The notes under the pieces: generated by a model | Database searches by the model: none | What the model saw: the letters and a program-made list of their open reading frames with translations, nothing else | What the model was told of the DNA's origin: nothing | Origin: Azospirillum sp. TSH100 | GTDB lineage: Bacteria; Pseudomonadota; Alphaproteobacteria; Azospirillales; Azospirillaceae | Direction: 5' to 3' | Assembly (NCBI RefSeq): GCF_004923295.1 | Contig: NZ_CP039638.1 | Location: forward strand, 186,001-250,000 | DNA: 64,000 bases | Translations under genes and position numbers: made by a program | In this document: positions 53,000-61,758 of the stretch, piece after piece | Position numbering within the stretch: the first letter of the stretch is position 1 | Layout of the letters: every line of letters begins with the position of its first letter

Positions 53000-53393
53000 G
53001 TGGCTTCCCCTTAAAGCGTTGTTCCGGCCGCGTGTAAGGCTTTGGCCGCCCCGTTGCGGTACCAGTCCGGCCTGACACCGTACCGTCCTCCCGCCGATGG
53101 CCCAAGCCTGTTCGCGTCGACCGCAAAAATCAACGATTACAAGAATCGTGCCGGTTGAAATGCGCTGCAACGATGGGAATATGCCTGTTGATTGGGCGCC
53201 CAAAAGGGCGGCATTTGCCCTAAAATCATGCAGCGACAATCTGTCCGGCTGTCTGCACGCGTCGGGCGGGGACTGGACACTGGACAGGACGCCGCAGTGC
53301 GACAATTGTCTGATCGCGTCCGTGGCGCCGGCAAGGGTCAGGCCCGGCCGGTCCGCGTGGCGCATGGACGAAAGCGAGAGGGCAGCGAGCATC
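53000..53393. other. Divergent control region of PII and ubiH-like genes
   Basis: A 394-base gap. It contains a sigma-54-like promoter for the PII gene (listed separately). In-frame codons run upstream of the ubiH-like gene here, but they read as non-protein-like and precede a better start. No other signal is named. Confidence 0.5.
53139..53153 (-). promoter_or_regulatory. Sigma-54-like promoter of the PII gene
   Basis: The minus strand reads CGGCACGATTCTTGT. It matches the -24/-12 pattern GGCACG-N4-TTGC, with GG and the -12 element ten bases apart and one change (GT for GC at -12). It lies 140-154 bases before the PII start codon. Nitrogen-controlled PII genes commonly use sigma-54 and NtrC. 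No NtrC site was recognised. Confidence 0.5.
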
Positions 53394-54668
53394 ATGGCCG
53401 TACCGGGCACCGAATCGGGCAACGCGACCGTCCCCCCGCTGGGCGGCGACATCACCACGGAGGTCGTGGTGCTGGGCGGCGGTCTGGCCGGGCTGACCAT
53501 GGCGGCGGCGCTGGCCAGCGCCGGCGTGCCGGTGGTCTGCATCGACCAGGACAGCCCCGAACGCATGGGCGGTCAGGAGTTCGATATCCGCACCACCGCG
53601 ATCTCCTACGCCTCCAAGATGGTGCTGGAGGCGGCGGGGGTGTGGCACCACATGGCCGACAAGGCCGGCCCGATGCTGGACATCCGCATCGCTGACCAGT
53701 TCTCGCCCCTGTTCATCCATTACGACCACACCGAACTGGCGATGGAGGGCAAGCATCAGCCCTTCGGCTGGATCCTGGACAACAAGGACATCCGCCACGC
53801 CCTGTTCGCCCGCGCGGCCGAACTGCCGGGGCTGGTCCATCTGGCGCCGGCCAAGGCGGTGACGGTGGAGCGCAAGCGGTCCGGCGTCTCGGTGCGGCTG
53901 GCCGACGGGCGCACCGTGCGCGGCCGTCTGCTGGTCGGCGCCGACGGGCGGCGGTCGATGGCGCGCGAGAGCGCCGGGATCAGGGTGCGGCGCTGGTCCT
54001 ACGACCAGAGCGCCATCATCTGCACCATCCGCCACACCGAACCGAACAAGGGCGTCGCGGTCGAGCATTTCCTGCCCAACGGTCCCTTCGCCGTGCTGCC
54101 GATGACGGAGAACCGCTGTTCCATCGTGTGGAGCGAGAAGACCTCGCTGGTCGACACCTATCTGAAGCTTCCCGACGACCAGTTCATCGACGAGTTGCAA
54201 CGGCGGTCCGGCGGCTATCTCGGCGAGATCACGCTGCTGACCAAGCGCGAGGCCTGGCCGCTGTCGGTCCTGCTGGCCGACCGCTTCATCGCCGATCGGC
54301 TGGCCCTGGTGGGCGAGGCGGCGCACGCCATCCACCCGATCGCCGGGCAGGGGCTGAACCTTGGCATGCGCGACGTCGCCGCACTGGCGGAGGTGGTGGT
54401 CGATGCCTACCGCCTGGGGCTGGATGTCGGCGGTCCGGAGGTGCTGGCGCGCTTCCAGCGTTGGCGCCGCTTCGACACCGTGCTGCTGGCGGCGGTGTGC
54501 GACGGGCTGGTCCATCTGTTCTCCAACAACATCCCGCCGGTGAAGCTGGCGCGCGACCTGGGCATGGCGGTGATCAACCGGCTGCCGCCGGTCAAGCGCT
54601 TCTTCATGAAGCATGCGATGGGTGTGGTCGGCGACCTGCCGCGGATGATCAAGGGGCAGCCACTTTAA
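53394..54668 (+). CDS. FAD-dependent ubiquinone hydroxylase (UbiH/UbiF family)
   Basis: A 424-residue flavin mono-oxygenase. The ATG at 53394 follows GAGAGGG; a longer in-frame start adds about 100 unlikely residues. FAD-binding motif TEVVVLGGGLAGLTMAAALASAGVPVV is at about residues 21-47, the DG motif is LLVGADGRRS, and the second FAD motif is ALVGEAAHAIHPIAGQGLNLGMRD. The middle QEFDIRTTAISYASKMVLEAAG fits ubiquinone ring hydroxylases. It adds a hydroxyl to the quinone ring in respiration; UbiH, UbiF and UbiI cannot be told apart by eye. It is followed by lolA. Confidence 0.88.
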   Translation: MAVPGTESGNATVPPLGGDITTEVVVLGGGLAGLTMAAALASAGVPVVCIDQDSPERMGGQEFDIRTTAISYASKMVLEAAGVWHHMADKAGPMLDIRIADQFSPLFIHYDHTELAMEGKHQPFGWILDNKDIRHALFARAAELPGLVHLAPAKAVTVERKRSGVSVRLADGRTVRGRLLVGADGRRSMARESAGIRVRRWSYDQSAIICTIRHTEPNKGVAVEHFLPNGPFAVLPMTENRCSIVWSEKTSLVDTYLKLPDDQFIDELQRRSGGYLGEITLLTKREAWPLSVLLADRFIADRLALVGEAAHAIHPIAGQGLNLGMRDVAALAEVVVDAYRLGLDVGGPEVLARFQRWRRFDTVLLAAVCDGLVHLFSNNIPPVKLARDLGMAVINRLPPVKRFFMKHAMGVVGDLPRMIKGQPL

Positions 54669-54790
54669 GCCCGGCCATTTTTAAGCAGCAGCCATTTTGA
54701 CCCGGCACCGGTAATCCTTGGCAGCGGGGGGCGGACGCCTTATGTCCGCCATACCGCCCGGTTAAGGAGTCGGGCTCCGAACGACCAAGG

Positions 54791-55462
54791 ATGAAGACCG
54801 TGCTTCGCCGCCTTTCCGCCGCCCTGCTGTTCGCCAGCCTTCTTGCTCCGCTGCCGGCGGCCTTCGCCACGTCCGCCGCCGCCGCGCCGGCCACCCCCGT
54901 CTCGCTGTCGGCGCAGGACCAGGCGGTCGTCGCCAAGGTGGAGGAGTATCTGAACGGCATCACCACCTTGCAGTCGAAGTTCCTGCAGGTGGCGCCCAAC
55001 GGACGGCAGGCGACCGGCATCTTCTATCTGTGGCGGCCCGGCCGGATGCGGCTGGAATATGACCGGCCGCTGAAGGACTTCATCGTCGCCGATGGCAGCT
55101 TCGTCTTTTATTGGGACGGCGAGATGCGCCAGCAGTCGAGCGCGCCCATCGGCTCGACGCTCGCCGACTTCATCCTGCGCAAGAACATCCGGCTGTCGGG
55201 CGACGTCACCGTCACCGACGTCTTCCAGGCCCCCGGTGTGATCGAGGTCAGCCTGCTGGAAACCAAGGACCCCGGCAAGGGCACCCTGACCCTGGTTTTC
55301 GAGGACCGTCCCTTCCAGCTGCGCAAGTGGCGGGTGCTGGACGCCCAGGGCCTGACCACCGAGGTGGCCCTGCTGAATCCGCGCACCGACGTCACCTTCG
55401 ACCGCGAGATGTTCTATTTCAAGGAGCCGGCGCGTGGATCGGATTTCGGCCGCGCCAACTGA
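54791..55462 (+). CDS. lolA: Outer-membrane lipoprotein carrier protein LolA
   Basis: A 223-residue periplasmic chaperone that carries lipoproteins from LolCDE to the outer membrane. The signal peptide is LRRLSAALLFASLLAPLPAAFA, with no lipobox cysteine. The LolA body has VAKVEEYLNGITTLQSKFLQVAPNGRQATGIFYLWRPGRMRLEYD and DFIVADGSFVFYWDGE, typical of alphaproteobacterial LolA. It lies 122 bases after the ubiH-like gene. In many genomes lolA adjoins ftsK; here ftsK is about 4 kb away on the other strand. Confidence 0.92.
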   Translation: MKTVLRRLSAALLFASLLAPLPAAFATSAAAAPATPVSLSAQDQAVVAKVEEYLNGITTLQSKFLQVAPNGRQATGIFYLWRPGRMRLEYDRPLKDFIVADGSFVFYWDGEMRQQSSAPIGSTLADFILRKNIRLSGDVTVTDVFQAPGVIEVSLLETKDPGKGTLTLVFEDRPFQLRKWRVLDAQGLTTEVALLNPRTDVTFDREMFYFKEPARGSDFGRAN

Positions 55463-55489
55463 GCGGCGGGAGTCCTTCCATCTCCGCGA

Positions 55490-56143
55490 TCAGTCGCGAT
55501 CCGGCGCGCCGAGCGGGAAATAGGACCGATAGGGGCGCCCTTCGTCGACCGCACGCGCGATGGACGGCCGCGCCAGCAGGCGTGAACGATAGTCCCGCAG
55601 CCGTGGAAAGGCGGGACCGATCCGGTGAACCCAATCCGCATAGAAGAGCGAGGGGGCCGCGGCGCAGTCGGCCATGGTGAAGCTCTCTCCGGCTGCCCAG
55701 CGTCTGCCCGACAGCCTTTCCTCCAGCCAGGCATAGGCCGCATCGAGATCCCGGCGGGTCTTCTCCTTCACCTCGTCCAGCCGCGCCGCGTCCGGTCGCA
55801 GCGATTCGAACACCGGCGCCTGCATCGGCGTCATGATGTAGTTGTCGAAGAAGCGGTCCATCAGCCGGACCTCCAGGGCGGCGTCGCCGCCGTCGGGCAG
55901 CCAGCGGATCGGCCCGGCGTGATGGAGATCCAGATGTTCGATGATGATGCTGGATTCCACGACCGTGCGGCCATCGTCCACCAGCACCGGAAAGCGTCCG
56001 AGCGGCCAGAGTGCCGCCCGTTCGGCCGCCGCGCCGGCATCCTCCAAATTCCGGTAGGTGAAGGGAATGCCATTTTCCCAAAGCGCGATCAGCACCTTTT
56101 GGGAATAGGAGGAGAAGGGGTGTGCATAGAGGGTCAGCGACAT
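55490..56143 (-). CDS. Glutathione S-transferase family protein
   Basis: A 217-residue GST. The thioredoxin-like N-domain (residues 1-80) has LYAHPFSSYSQKVLIALWENGIPFTYRNLE and the cis-proline/glutathione-binding FPVLVDDGRTVVESSIIIEHLD. The helical C-domain includes GESFTMADCAAAPSLFYADWVHRI. It conjugates or reduces electrophiles with glutathione; the substrate is unknown. It is divergent from an HxlR regulator whose likely operator lies just before its start. Confidence 0.9.
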   Translation of the reverse strand: MSLTLYAHPFSSYSQKVLIALWENGIPFTYRNLEDAGAAAERAALWPLGRFPVLVDDGRTVVESSIIIEHLDLHHAGPIRWLPDGGDAALEVRLMDRFFDNYIMTPMQAPVFESLRPDAARLDEVKEKTRRDLDAAYAWLEERLSGRRWAAGESFTMADCAAAPSLFYADWVHRIGPAFPRLRDYRSRLLARPSIARAVDEGRPYRSYFPLGAPDRD

Positions 56144-56158
56144 CGGGCACCTCCAACC

Positions 56159-56212
56159 GCTTGCAAAATGCAAGCAGTTGAACGCTAGCGCGACTGATCC
56201 TACTTTGCAAGC
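56159..56212. promoter_or_regulatory. HxlR-type operator between the GST and regulator genes
   Basis: GCTTGCAAAATGCAAGC (56159-56175) is a 7-bp inverted repeat with a 3-base spacer. TTGCAAGC recurs as a half-site at 56205-56212. HxlR proteins bind such sites in divergent promoters, often released by electrophiles. Confidence 0.7.
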
Positions 56213-56227
56213 GGAAGGAGACCGGTC

Positions 56228-56731
56228 TTGCTGGATGCACATCGATCGGGGTGTCCGATCAACCTGACGCTTGAAGTCCTGGGCGACCGCTGGAGCCTGA
56301 TCGTCATCCGCGACATCATTTTCGGCGACCGGCGCCGCTATCGCGAACTCCTCACCCGCTCGGAGGAGGGCATCGCATCCAATGTTCTGGCGGACCGGCT
56401 CAAGCGGCTGCTCGCGGCGGGCCTGCTGACCAAGGCCGACGACCCGCGCCACCGGCAAAGCACGATCTACAGCCTGACCGAACCGGCGATCCAACTCGTG
56501 CCGTTGCTGGCCCAGATGGGCGCCTGGGGGCGGCGGCATGCGCCGGCGTCCAGAGAGCTGTCGATCCGCGCGCAACTGCTTGAAGAGGGCGGTCCTCTCC
56601 TCTGGGAAGAGTTGATGGGCGAACTGCGTGTGCGTCATCTGAATGCCGAGCCCTGCGATCCGTCGGCCCCGGAGTCCGTTTTGCAACGCCTGAACGCTGC
56701 CTACGAAGCGATCCGGCGGACGCCGGACTGA
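56228..56731 (+). CDS. HxlR-family transcriptional regulator
   Basis: A 167-residue winged-helix regulator. It starts at the TTG at 56228, with AAGGAG seven bases upstream, which outweighs the lack of an ATG. CPINLTLEVLGDRWSLIVIRDIIFGDRRRYRELL and EGIASNVLADRLKRLLAAGLLTK are the HxlR core (residues 9-80); the conserved Cys9 is in the place used for redox or electrophile sensing in relatives. Helices in the C-terminal half give dimer contacts. It is divergent from the GST gene, its likely target. Confidence 0.9.
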   Translation: MLDAHRSGCPINLTLEVLGDRWSLIVIRDIIFGDRRRYRELLTRSEEGIASNVLADRLKRLLAAGLLTKADDPRHRQSTIYSLTEPAIQLVPLLAQMGAWGRRHAPASRELSIRAQLLEEGGPLLWEELMGELRVRHLNAEPCDPSAPESVLQRLNAAYEAIRRTPD

Positions 56732-56867
56732 CGGGCCTGTCCGCTTGCCGCTCTCCCGCCGGATCGTAAGCCAATCGTATAATTTCCTGCACGAACCATT
56801 TCTGTCAGCCTGAAGTCCGGCACGATGTTTGCTGCGTTGCGGCAAAACGGCTGCGAGGGGCTGTGTC

Positions 56868-57929
56868 ATGACGCCGCACCGACCGACTCTTGGGCAGACT
56901 GCCGGCCAGCTTGGCGGGGGCCGCCCAGGATCTGTGCAACACAACATCCTGGCCGCCGCGGCCTGTGGGGTGTCGGATTTCATCGCCGCGCAGGGCGGCT
57001 GCCCCGATCAGGTGTTCCACCGCGTCGGTGTGGAGGAGCGCGCACTCGGCCAGCCGACGGTGGCGCTCGACCTGCGCGCCTATGTGGCGATGATGGAGGT
57101 GGCGGCGGCGGAGACCGGCAACGACAATTTCGGCCTGATGTTCGGCCGCCAGTTCCAGCCGGAGATGCTGGGGCTGATCGGTTCCATCGCGCTGGCAGCA
57201 CCGACGCTGGGAGCGGCCCTCGACCATCTGGCCCGGCTGTTCCCCTTCCATCAGCAGGCGACCGAAACCCGCTTCGTCCGCGATGGCGAGTTGCTGCGGC
57301 TGGAATACCGCATCCTCGACGGCTGCATTGTCGAGCGGCGGCAGGATGCCGAGCTGACCATGGGCATGTTCGCCAATGTGGTGCGTGCCTGCCTCGGTGC
57401 GCACTGGATGCCGGAGGAGGTGCATTTCGAGCATCCGAAGCCGGAGGGCTGGCGCCTGCACGAGGCGCTGTTCGACGCCCCCGCCCATTTCGGCCAGCGC
57501 ACCAACGCCATCCTGCTGCGCGACCGCCAGCTCGACCGCCGCATGCCCGGTGGCGACATGGCGCGGCTGACCGGGTTGTGCGGTACGCTGATCGACATCG
57601 CCCGTGGCACCGGGACGCCGCCGCTGCTTGACCGCGTGAAGGCGGAGGTGCGGGCACGCCTGCCGGAAGGCCCGCCCTATGTCGAGGACATCGCCGACCG
57701 GCTTGGCATCGCCCGCTGGACTTTGCAGCGCCGGCTGGCCGACGAGGGCTTGAGCTTTTCCGATCTGGTGGAGGGGGTGCGGCGCGATCTGGCGGCAGTC
57801 TATATCCGCCAGCGCCATGTTCCCGTCGCCGACATCGGCGCCCTGCTGGGCTATTCGGAGGTCAGCGCCTTCAGCCGCGCCTTCCGCCGCTGGTTCGGCG
57901 TGTCGCCGGCGAAAATGCGGGGAGCCTGA
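56868..57929 (+). CDS. AraC-family regulator with ligand-binding N-domain
   Basis: A 353-residue regulator. The ATG at 56868 follows GAGGGG by seven bases. Residues 20-225 are the arabinose-binding-like N-domain (PF12625 type: NILAAAACGVSDFIAAQGG, FGLMFGRQFQPEMLGLIGSIALAAPTLGAAL). The C-terminal double helix-turn-helix is at about 255-350 (VEDIADRLGIARWTLQRRLADEGLSFSDLV, VADIGALLGYSEVSAFSRAFRRWFGVSPAKMR). The target is unknown; no catabolic operon lies beside it. Confidence 0.88.
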   Translation: MTPHRPTLGQTAGQLGGGRPGSVQHNILAAAACGVSDFIAAQGGCPDQVFHRVGVEERALGQPTVALDLRAYVAMMEVAAAETGNDNFGLMFGRQFQPEMLGLIGSIALAAPTLGAALDHLARLFPFHQQATETRFVRDGELLRLEYRILDGCIVERRQDAELTMGMFANVVRACLGAHWMPEEVHFEHPKPEGWRLHEALFDAPAHFGQRTNAILLRDRQLDRRMPGGDMARLTGLCGTLIDIARGTGTPPLLDRVKAEVRARLPEGPPYVEDIADRLGIARWTLQRRLADEGLSFSDLVEGVRRDLAAVYIRQRHVPVADIGALLGYSEVSAFSRAFRRWFGVSPAKMRGA

Positions 57930-58210
57930 GGCCGCTTCGCCTCTCGCTCCGGCATGGTTGCCTGGGGCGGCCAGGGATGGCGGAGGAGGGATTTTCGCGT
58001 CCGCGGCGGACGGGGCGCCGGCCGCTTACGAACGTGCCGGGCGAATTCCGGCCGGATTATTCCCCTGCAAATGTGCGGATCTGCCATTGATATATCGTAT
58101 GGGAATTTTTCTTGAACGAACGTTCAGCTATGCCAAAAGGACGATGACGATTTTGAAAACAGCAGAGAGTGGCGTTTTTCCGAACGCCATGAAGGGAAGG
58201 ACTTTCTTTC
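57930..58210. other. Gap before the Cache chemoreceptor
   Basis: A 281-base gap that turns AT-rich after 58070. TGAAC/GTTCA (58113-58126) forms a short inverted repeat, and TGGCGTT (58170-58176) pairs with AACGCCA (58183-58189) as a hairpin about 20 bases before the start codon. The chemoreceptor promoter probably lies here. Confidence 0.45.
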
Positions 58211-59896
58211 ATGTTGAATAACCTCAGCATCACCAAAAAGATTCTTGCGCTTGTTGCGCTGGCTTTGTTGGGTTCGTTCGCGATTGTTTTTTACAACTTT
58301 ACAAATTTGAAGCAGTCGATGATCGAGGATCGCAAGCAGGCGATCCGCAACATTGTGGAAGCCGCGGTCAGCGTCGCCGACCATTACAATCGCGAGGCGA
58401 TGAGCGGCGCGCTTCCGGTGGAGGAGGCGAAGACGCGCGCCAGGAACGTGATCCGTGCGCTGCGCTTCGGCAAAGGCGATTATTTCTTCGTCTACAACAT
58501 GAACGGCGTCACCGAGGTCCACGGCACCCGCAAGGAGCTTGAGGGCAAGATGCGTCTGGAGGAGAAGGACGTCGACGGCTTCCCCTTCCTGCGTCATCAG
58601 ATCGCCAATGCGCAGGCCGGCGGCGGCTTCACCACCTACCGCTTCACCAAGCCGAATGGCGGCAGCGAGGTCTACGCCAAGATCTCCTATGACGCTCCCT
58701 TCACGCCGTGGAACTGGGTGATCGCCTCGGGCGTCTATGTCGATGACATCGACAACAGCTTCGCCGACAAGCTCTATCGCGCCCTGGCGGTGGTCGCCGG
58801 CGTGATGGCGGTGATGCTGATCGCCTCGACCTATCTCGGCAAGGCGATCACCGGACCCATCGCCGCGCTGTCGGCCGCCATGCGCCGGCTGGCCGATGGC
58901 GACCATGGCGTGACCATCTCCGGCGCCGGGCGGCGCGACGAGATCGGCGCCATGGCCCAGGCGGTCCAGGTCTTCAAGGACAACGGCATCGCCATGGAGG
59001 CCCTGCGCCGAGACAATGAAAGGGCGGCGGAACAGGCCGTCGCCGACCGGCGCAAGGGCATGCTGGATCTGGCGAACGGTTTCGAATCCCAGATCAAGAC
59101 GATCGTCGACAGCGTGGCCCAGCAGGCGTCGCAGCTGCGTTCGACCTCCGGCGTGTTGACCGACATCGCCCGCAACGCATCCGATCAGTCGGAGCATTCC
59201 CTGCGTGCCGCCTCCGACGCCGGCAGCGGCGTGCAGATCGTCGCCGCGGCGGCGGAGCAGCTGGCCTCGTCGATCCAGGCGATCAGCGCCGAAGTCAGCC
59301 GGTCGGCCGACATGAGCCAGAAGGCGGTGGACGAAACCCAGCGCACCGCCGGGATCGTCGCCGGGCTGACCGCCGCCGCCGGGAAGATCGGCGACGTGGT
59401 CAACCTGATCAACGCCATCGCGTCGCAGACCAACCTGCTGGCGCTGAACGCCACCATCGAGGCGGCGCGCGCCGGCGAGGCCGGCAAGGGCTTCGCCGTC
59501 GTCGCCGGCGAGGTGAAGAGCCTTGCCAACCAGACGGCGAAGGCCACCGAGGAGATCAGCGCCCAGATCGGCACGATCCAGACCGCCACCCGCTCGGTGG
59601 TCGGCGCCATCGACGACATCAGCGGCATCATCACCGGCATCAATGAGACGGCCACCACCATCGCCTCGGCTGTCGAGGAGCAGGGGGCGGCGACCCGCGA
59701 GATCGCCCGCAACGTGCAGCAGGCGGCCAACGGCGCCCAGGAGGTGGTCAGCCGGGTCCAGGGCATGCAGAAGATGGCCGGGGAAACCGGCAGCGGCGCC
59801 AGCCAGGTGGAGGAGGCCGCCTCGGATCTGCTGATGCAGTCGGAGGAGCTGACCCGTCAGATGGACCGCTTCATCGGCGGCATCCGCGCCGGCTGA
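58211..59896 (+). CDS. Methyl-accepting chemotaxis protein with single Cache sensor
   Basis: A 561-residue chemoreceptor. Membrane helices at about residues 9-30 and 195-218 flank an sCache-type domain with KGDYFFVYNMNGVTEVHGTRKELEGK and FTPWNWVIASGVYVDDID, as in Cache_2 receptors for small organic acids. HAMP (LSAAMRRLADGDHGVTISG) and the signalling domain with the tip NAIASQTNLLALNATIEAARAGEAGKGFAVVAGE follow. It has GAAGGGAAGG as ribosome site. The ligand is unknown. Confidence 0.93.
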   Translation: MLNNLSITKKILALVALALLGSFAIVFYNFTNLKQSMIEDRKQAIRNIVEAAVSVADHYNREAMSGALPVEEAKTRARNVIRALRFGKGDYFFVYNMNGVTEVHGTRKELEGKMRLEEKDVDGFPFLRHQIANAQAGGGFTTYRFTKPNGGSEVYAKISYDAPFTPWNWVIASGVYVDDIDNSFADKLYRALAVVAGVMAVMLIASTYLGKAITGPIAALSAAMRRLADGDHGVTISGAGRRDEIGAMAQAVQVFKDNGIAMEALRRDNERAAEQAVADRRKGMLDLANGFESQIKTIVDSVAQQASQLRSTSGVLTDIARNASDQSEHSLRAASDAGSGVQIVAAAAEQLASSIQAISAEVSRSADMSQKAVDETQRTAGIVAGLTAAAGKIGDVVNLINAIASQTNLLALNATIEAARAGEAGKGFAVVAGEVKSLANQTAKATEEISAQIGTIQTATRSVVGAIDDISGIITGINETATTIASAVEEQGAATREIARNVQQAANGAQEVVSRVQGMQKMAGETGSGASQVEEAASDLLMQSEELTRQMDRFIGGIRAG

Positions 59897-59907
59897 CCCT
59901 CGTCCTG

Positions 59908-60264
59908 TCAGATGCCGACCTCGACCGCCGCGTTGACGACGTAGATCTGCTCGTTGCGGTCGTTCTTGTCGGCCAGGAAGATGCCGCTCGGCGCCAGCAT
60001 GCCGCCGCCGGTGACGTGGATGCTGACCGCGCCATAGGGGAAGACGGCCTTCACCGCCTCGTGGTCCAGCCGGTCGGCATCGGCCGGCACGGCGAGGTGG
60101 ACGCGCACCTGCATTCTGCTGGTGTCGCCGTCCACCAGGGCGCGCATCCCGGGCATGGAGTTGCGCTCTATGGCGTTGCGCACGGCGCGGATGGCGGCCT
60201 TGGTCACGTCCTGGCCGTGCAGATCCACCCCCATGCCGAGTTCCACGAACATCACCTGCTTCAT
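59908..60264 (-). CDS. Lin0512-family protein
   Basis: A 118-residue protein. MKQVMFVELGMGVDLHGQDVTKAAIRAVRNAIERNSMPG and the C-terminal ADKNDRNEQIYVVNAAVEVGI match the Lin0512 family (TIGR02058) as I recall it, whose members are small ring-forming proteins of unknown function. It stands alone between the chemoreceptor and pobA, with 120 bases to pobA. Confidence 0.82.
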   Translation of the reverse strand: MKQVMFVELGMGVDLHGQDVTKAAIRAVRNAIERNSMPGMRALVDGDTSRMQVRVHLAVPADADRLDHEAVKAVFPYGAVSIHVTGGGMLAPSGIFLADKNDRNEQIYVVNAAVEVGI

Positions 60265-60384
60265 CGCGTCGGGCCTTCCCTCCTGGGTGTCGGTCGACGG
60301 GATGATGGCGCGGCGGGGTGGAGAGGGCCAGGGGGCGGTTTGGGAATTCCGGGGGGCGGAAGCTGCCGTTGCCCCCCGTCCCGC

Positions 60385-61599
60385 TCACTCCATCGGCAAG
60401 CCGACGTAATTCTCCGCCAGCGCCGTCATGGCGGCGCGGGAGTGGACCAGATAGTCCAGCTCGGCCAGATGCACCCGCTGCTCGAAGGGCGATTCATGCT
60501 CATTCCGGTGCAGCATGGTGGTCATGTACCAGGAGAAGCGCTCCGCCTTCCAGATGCGGCGCAGGCAGGTGGCGCTGTAGGCGTCCAGCCCCTCGGTGCT
60601 GCCGGACTTGTAGTAGGCGGTCATGGCGCGCGACAGCACCAGCACGTCGGCGACCGCGAGGTTCAGCCCCTTGGCGCCGGTCGGCGGCACGATATGGGCG
60701 GCGTCGCCGGCGATGAACAGGCGGCCATGCTGCATCGGATCGCAGACGAAGCTGCGCATCGCGATGATGCCCTTCTGGAAGATCGGCCCTTCCTTCAGGG
60801 TCCAGCCGCTCTCGTCCTCCAGCCGGCGGTGCAGTTCGGACCAGATGCGGTCGTCGGACCAGTTGGCGATGTCGTCCTTGGGATCGACCTGGATGTAGAG
60901 GCGCTGCACCTCCGGCGAGCGGGTGCTGAGCAGGGCGAAGCCGCGCTCGTGGTTGGCGTAGATCAGTTCGGGGTGCGACGGCGGCGCCTCGGTCAGGATG
61001 CCGAGCCAGCCGAAGGGATAGACGATCTGGTATTCGGTCCGCGCGGCGGCGGGGATCGCCTGCCGGCTCGGCCCGTGGAAACCGTCGCAGCCGGCGACGA
61101 AGTCGCAGCGCAGCTCCTCCACCGGCCCGTCCGGGCCGCGGCGGAACTGCACGCGCGGCGTCTTGCCGTTGAGGTCGTGGAACCGCACGTCTGACACGCC
61201 GAACAGGATGGTGCCGCCATCCTCCAGACGGGCGGAGACGAGGTCGCGGATCACCTCGTGCTGGGCATAGACGGTGACGCGCTTGCCGCCGGTCAGCTCC
61301 GCCATGTCGATGTGGTGGCTCTGGCGGTTGAAGCGCAGGGTGATGCCGGAATGGAAATGCCCCTCGCGCATCATGCGGTCGCCGAGGCCCATCCCGTTCA
61401 TCAGGTCGACCACCCACTGCTCCAGCACGCCGGCGCGGATGGTGCCCTCGATCTCCTCGCGGCTGCGGCTTTCGAGAATGATCGAGTCGATGCCCTGCCG
61501 GTGCAGCAGATGGGACAGGAACAGTCCGGCCGGACCGGCGCCGATGATGGCGACCTGGGTACGGGTCGATTTGGCCTGGGTCGATTTGGTGGGGTGCAT
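60385..61599 (-). CDS. pobA: 4-hydroxybenzoate 3-monooxygenase
   Basis: A 404-residue FAD/NADPH enzyme that makes protocatechuate from 4-hydroxybenzoate. FAD motif QVAIIGAGPAGLFLSHLLHRQGIDSIILE, the specific GTIRAGVLEQWVVDLMNGMGL and GGKRVTVYAQHEVIRDL segments, the GCDGFHGPSRQAIP DG motif and RLFIAGDAAHIVPPTGAKGLNLA are all typical of PobA. A short repeat near the N-terminus (TKSTQAKSTRTQ) comes from duplicated GGTCGATTTGG. It is divergent from a pobR-type gene. Ring-cleavage pca genes are outside the window. Confidence 0.95.
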   Translation of the reverse strand: MHPTKSTQAKSTRTQVAIIGAGPAGLFLSHLLHRQGIDSIILESRSREEIEGTIRAGVLEQWVVDLMNGMGLGDRMMREGHFHSGITLRFNRQSHHIDMAELTGGKRVTVYAQHEVIRDLVSARLEDGGTILFGVSDVRFHDLNGKTPRVQFRRGPDGPVEELRCDFVAGCDGFHGPSRQAIPAAARTEYQIVYPFGWLGILTEAPPSHPELIYANHERGFALLSTRSPEVQRLYIQVDPKDDIANWSDDRIWSELHRRLEDESGWTLKEGPIFQKGIIAMRSFVCDPMQHGRLFIAGDAAHIVPPTGAKGLNLAVADVLVLSRAMTAYYKSGSTEGLDAYSATCLRRIWKAERFSWYMTTMLHRNEHESPFEQRVHLAELDYLVHSRAAMTALAENYVGLPME

Positions 61600-61758
61600 G
61601 TCTCTCGCCCTTTCGGCAAAGCTGCGGCGCCGCTCCTGCCGGATTGCTTCGTGCGCCAAATGTTATTGAGCATGCTAATTCATTGAACGGAGGGCCGGAC
61701 ATAGACGAACCGGAAAAAGGCTTGTACTTTTCAACGCCAGCCCACCGGAGTCCGTGCG

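Noticed and set aside
53097..53393. N-terminal extension of the UbiH-like protein
   Set aside because: About 100 extra residues before the FAD motif do not occur in the family, and the interval contains the sigma-54-like promoter of the divergent gene.
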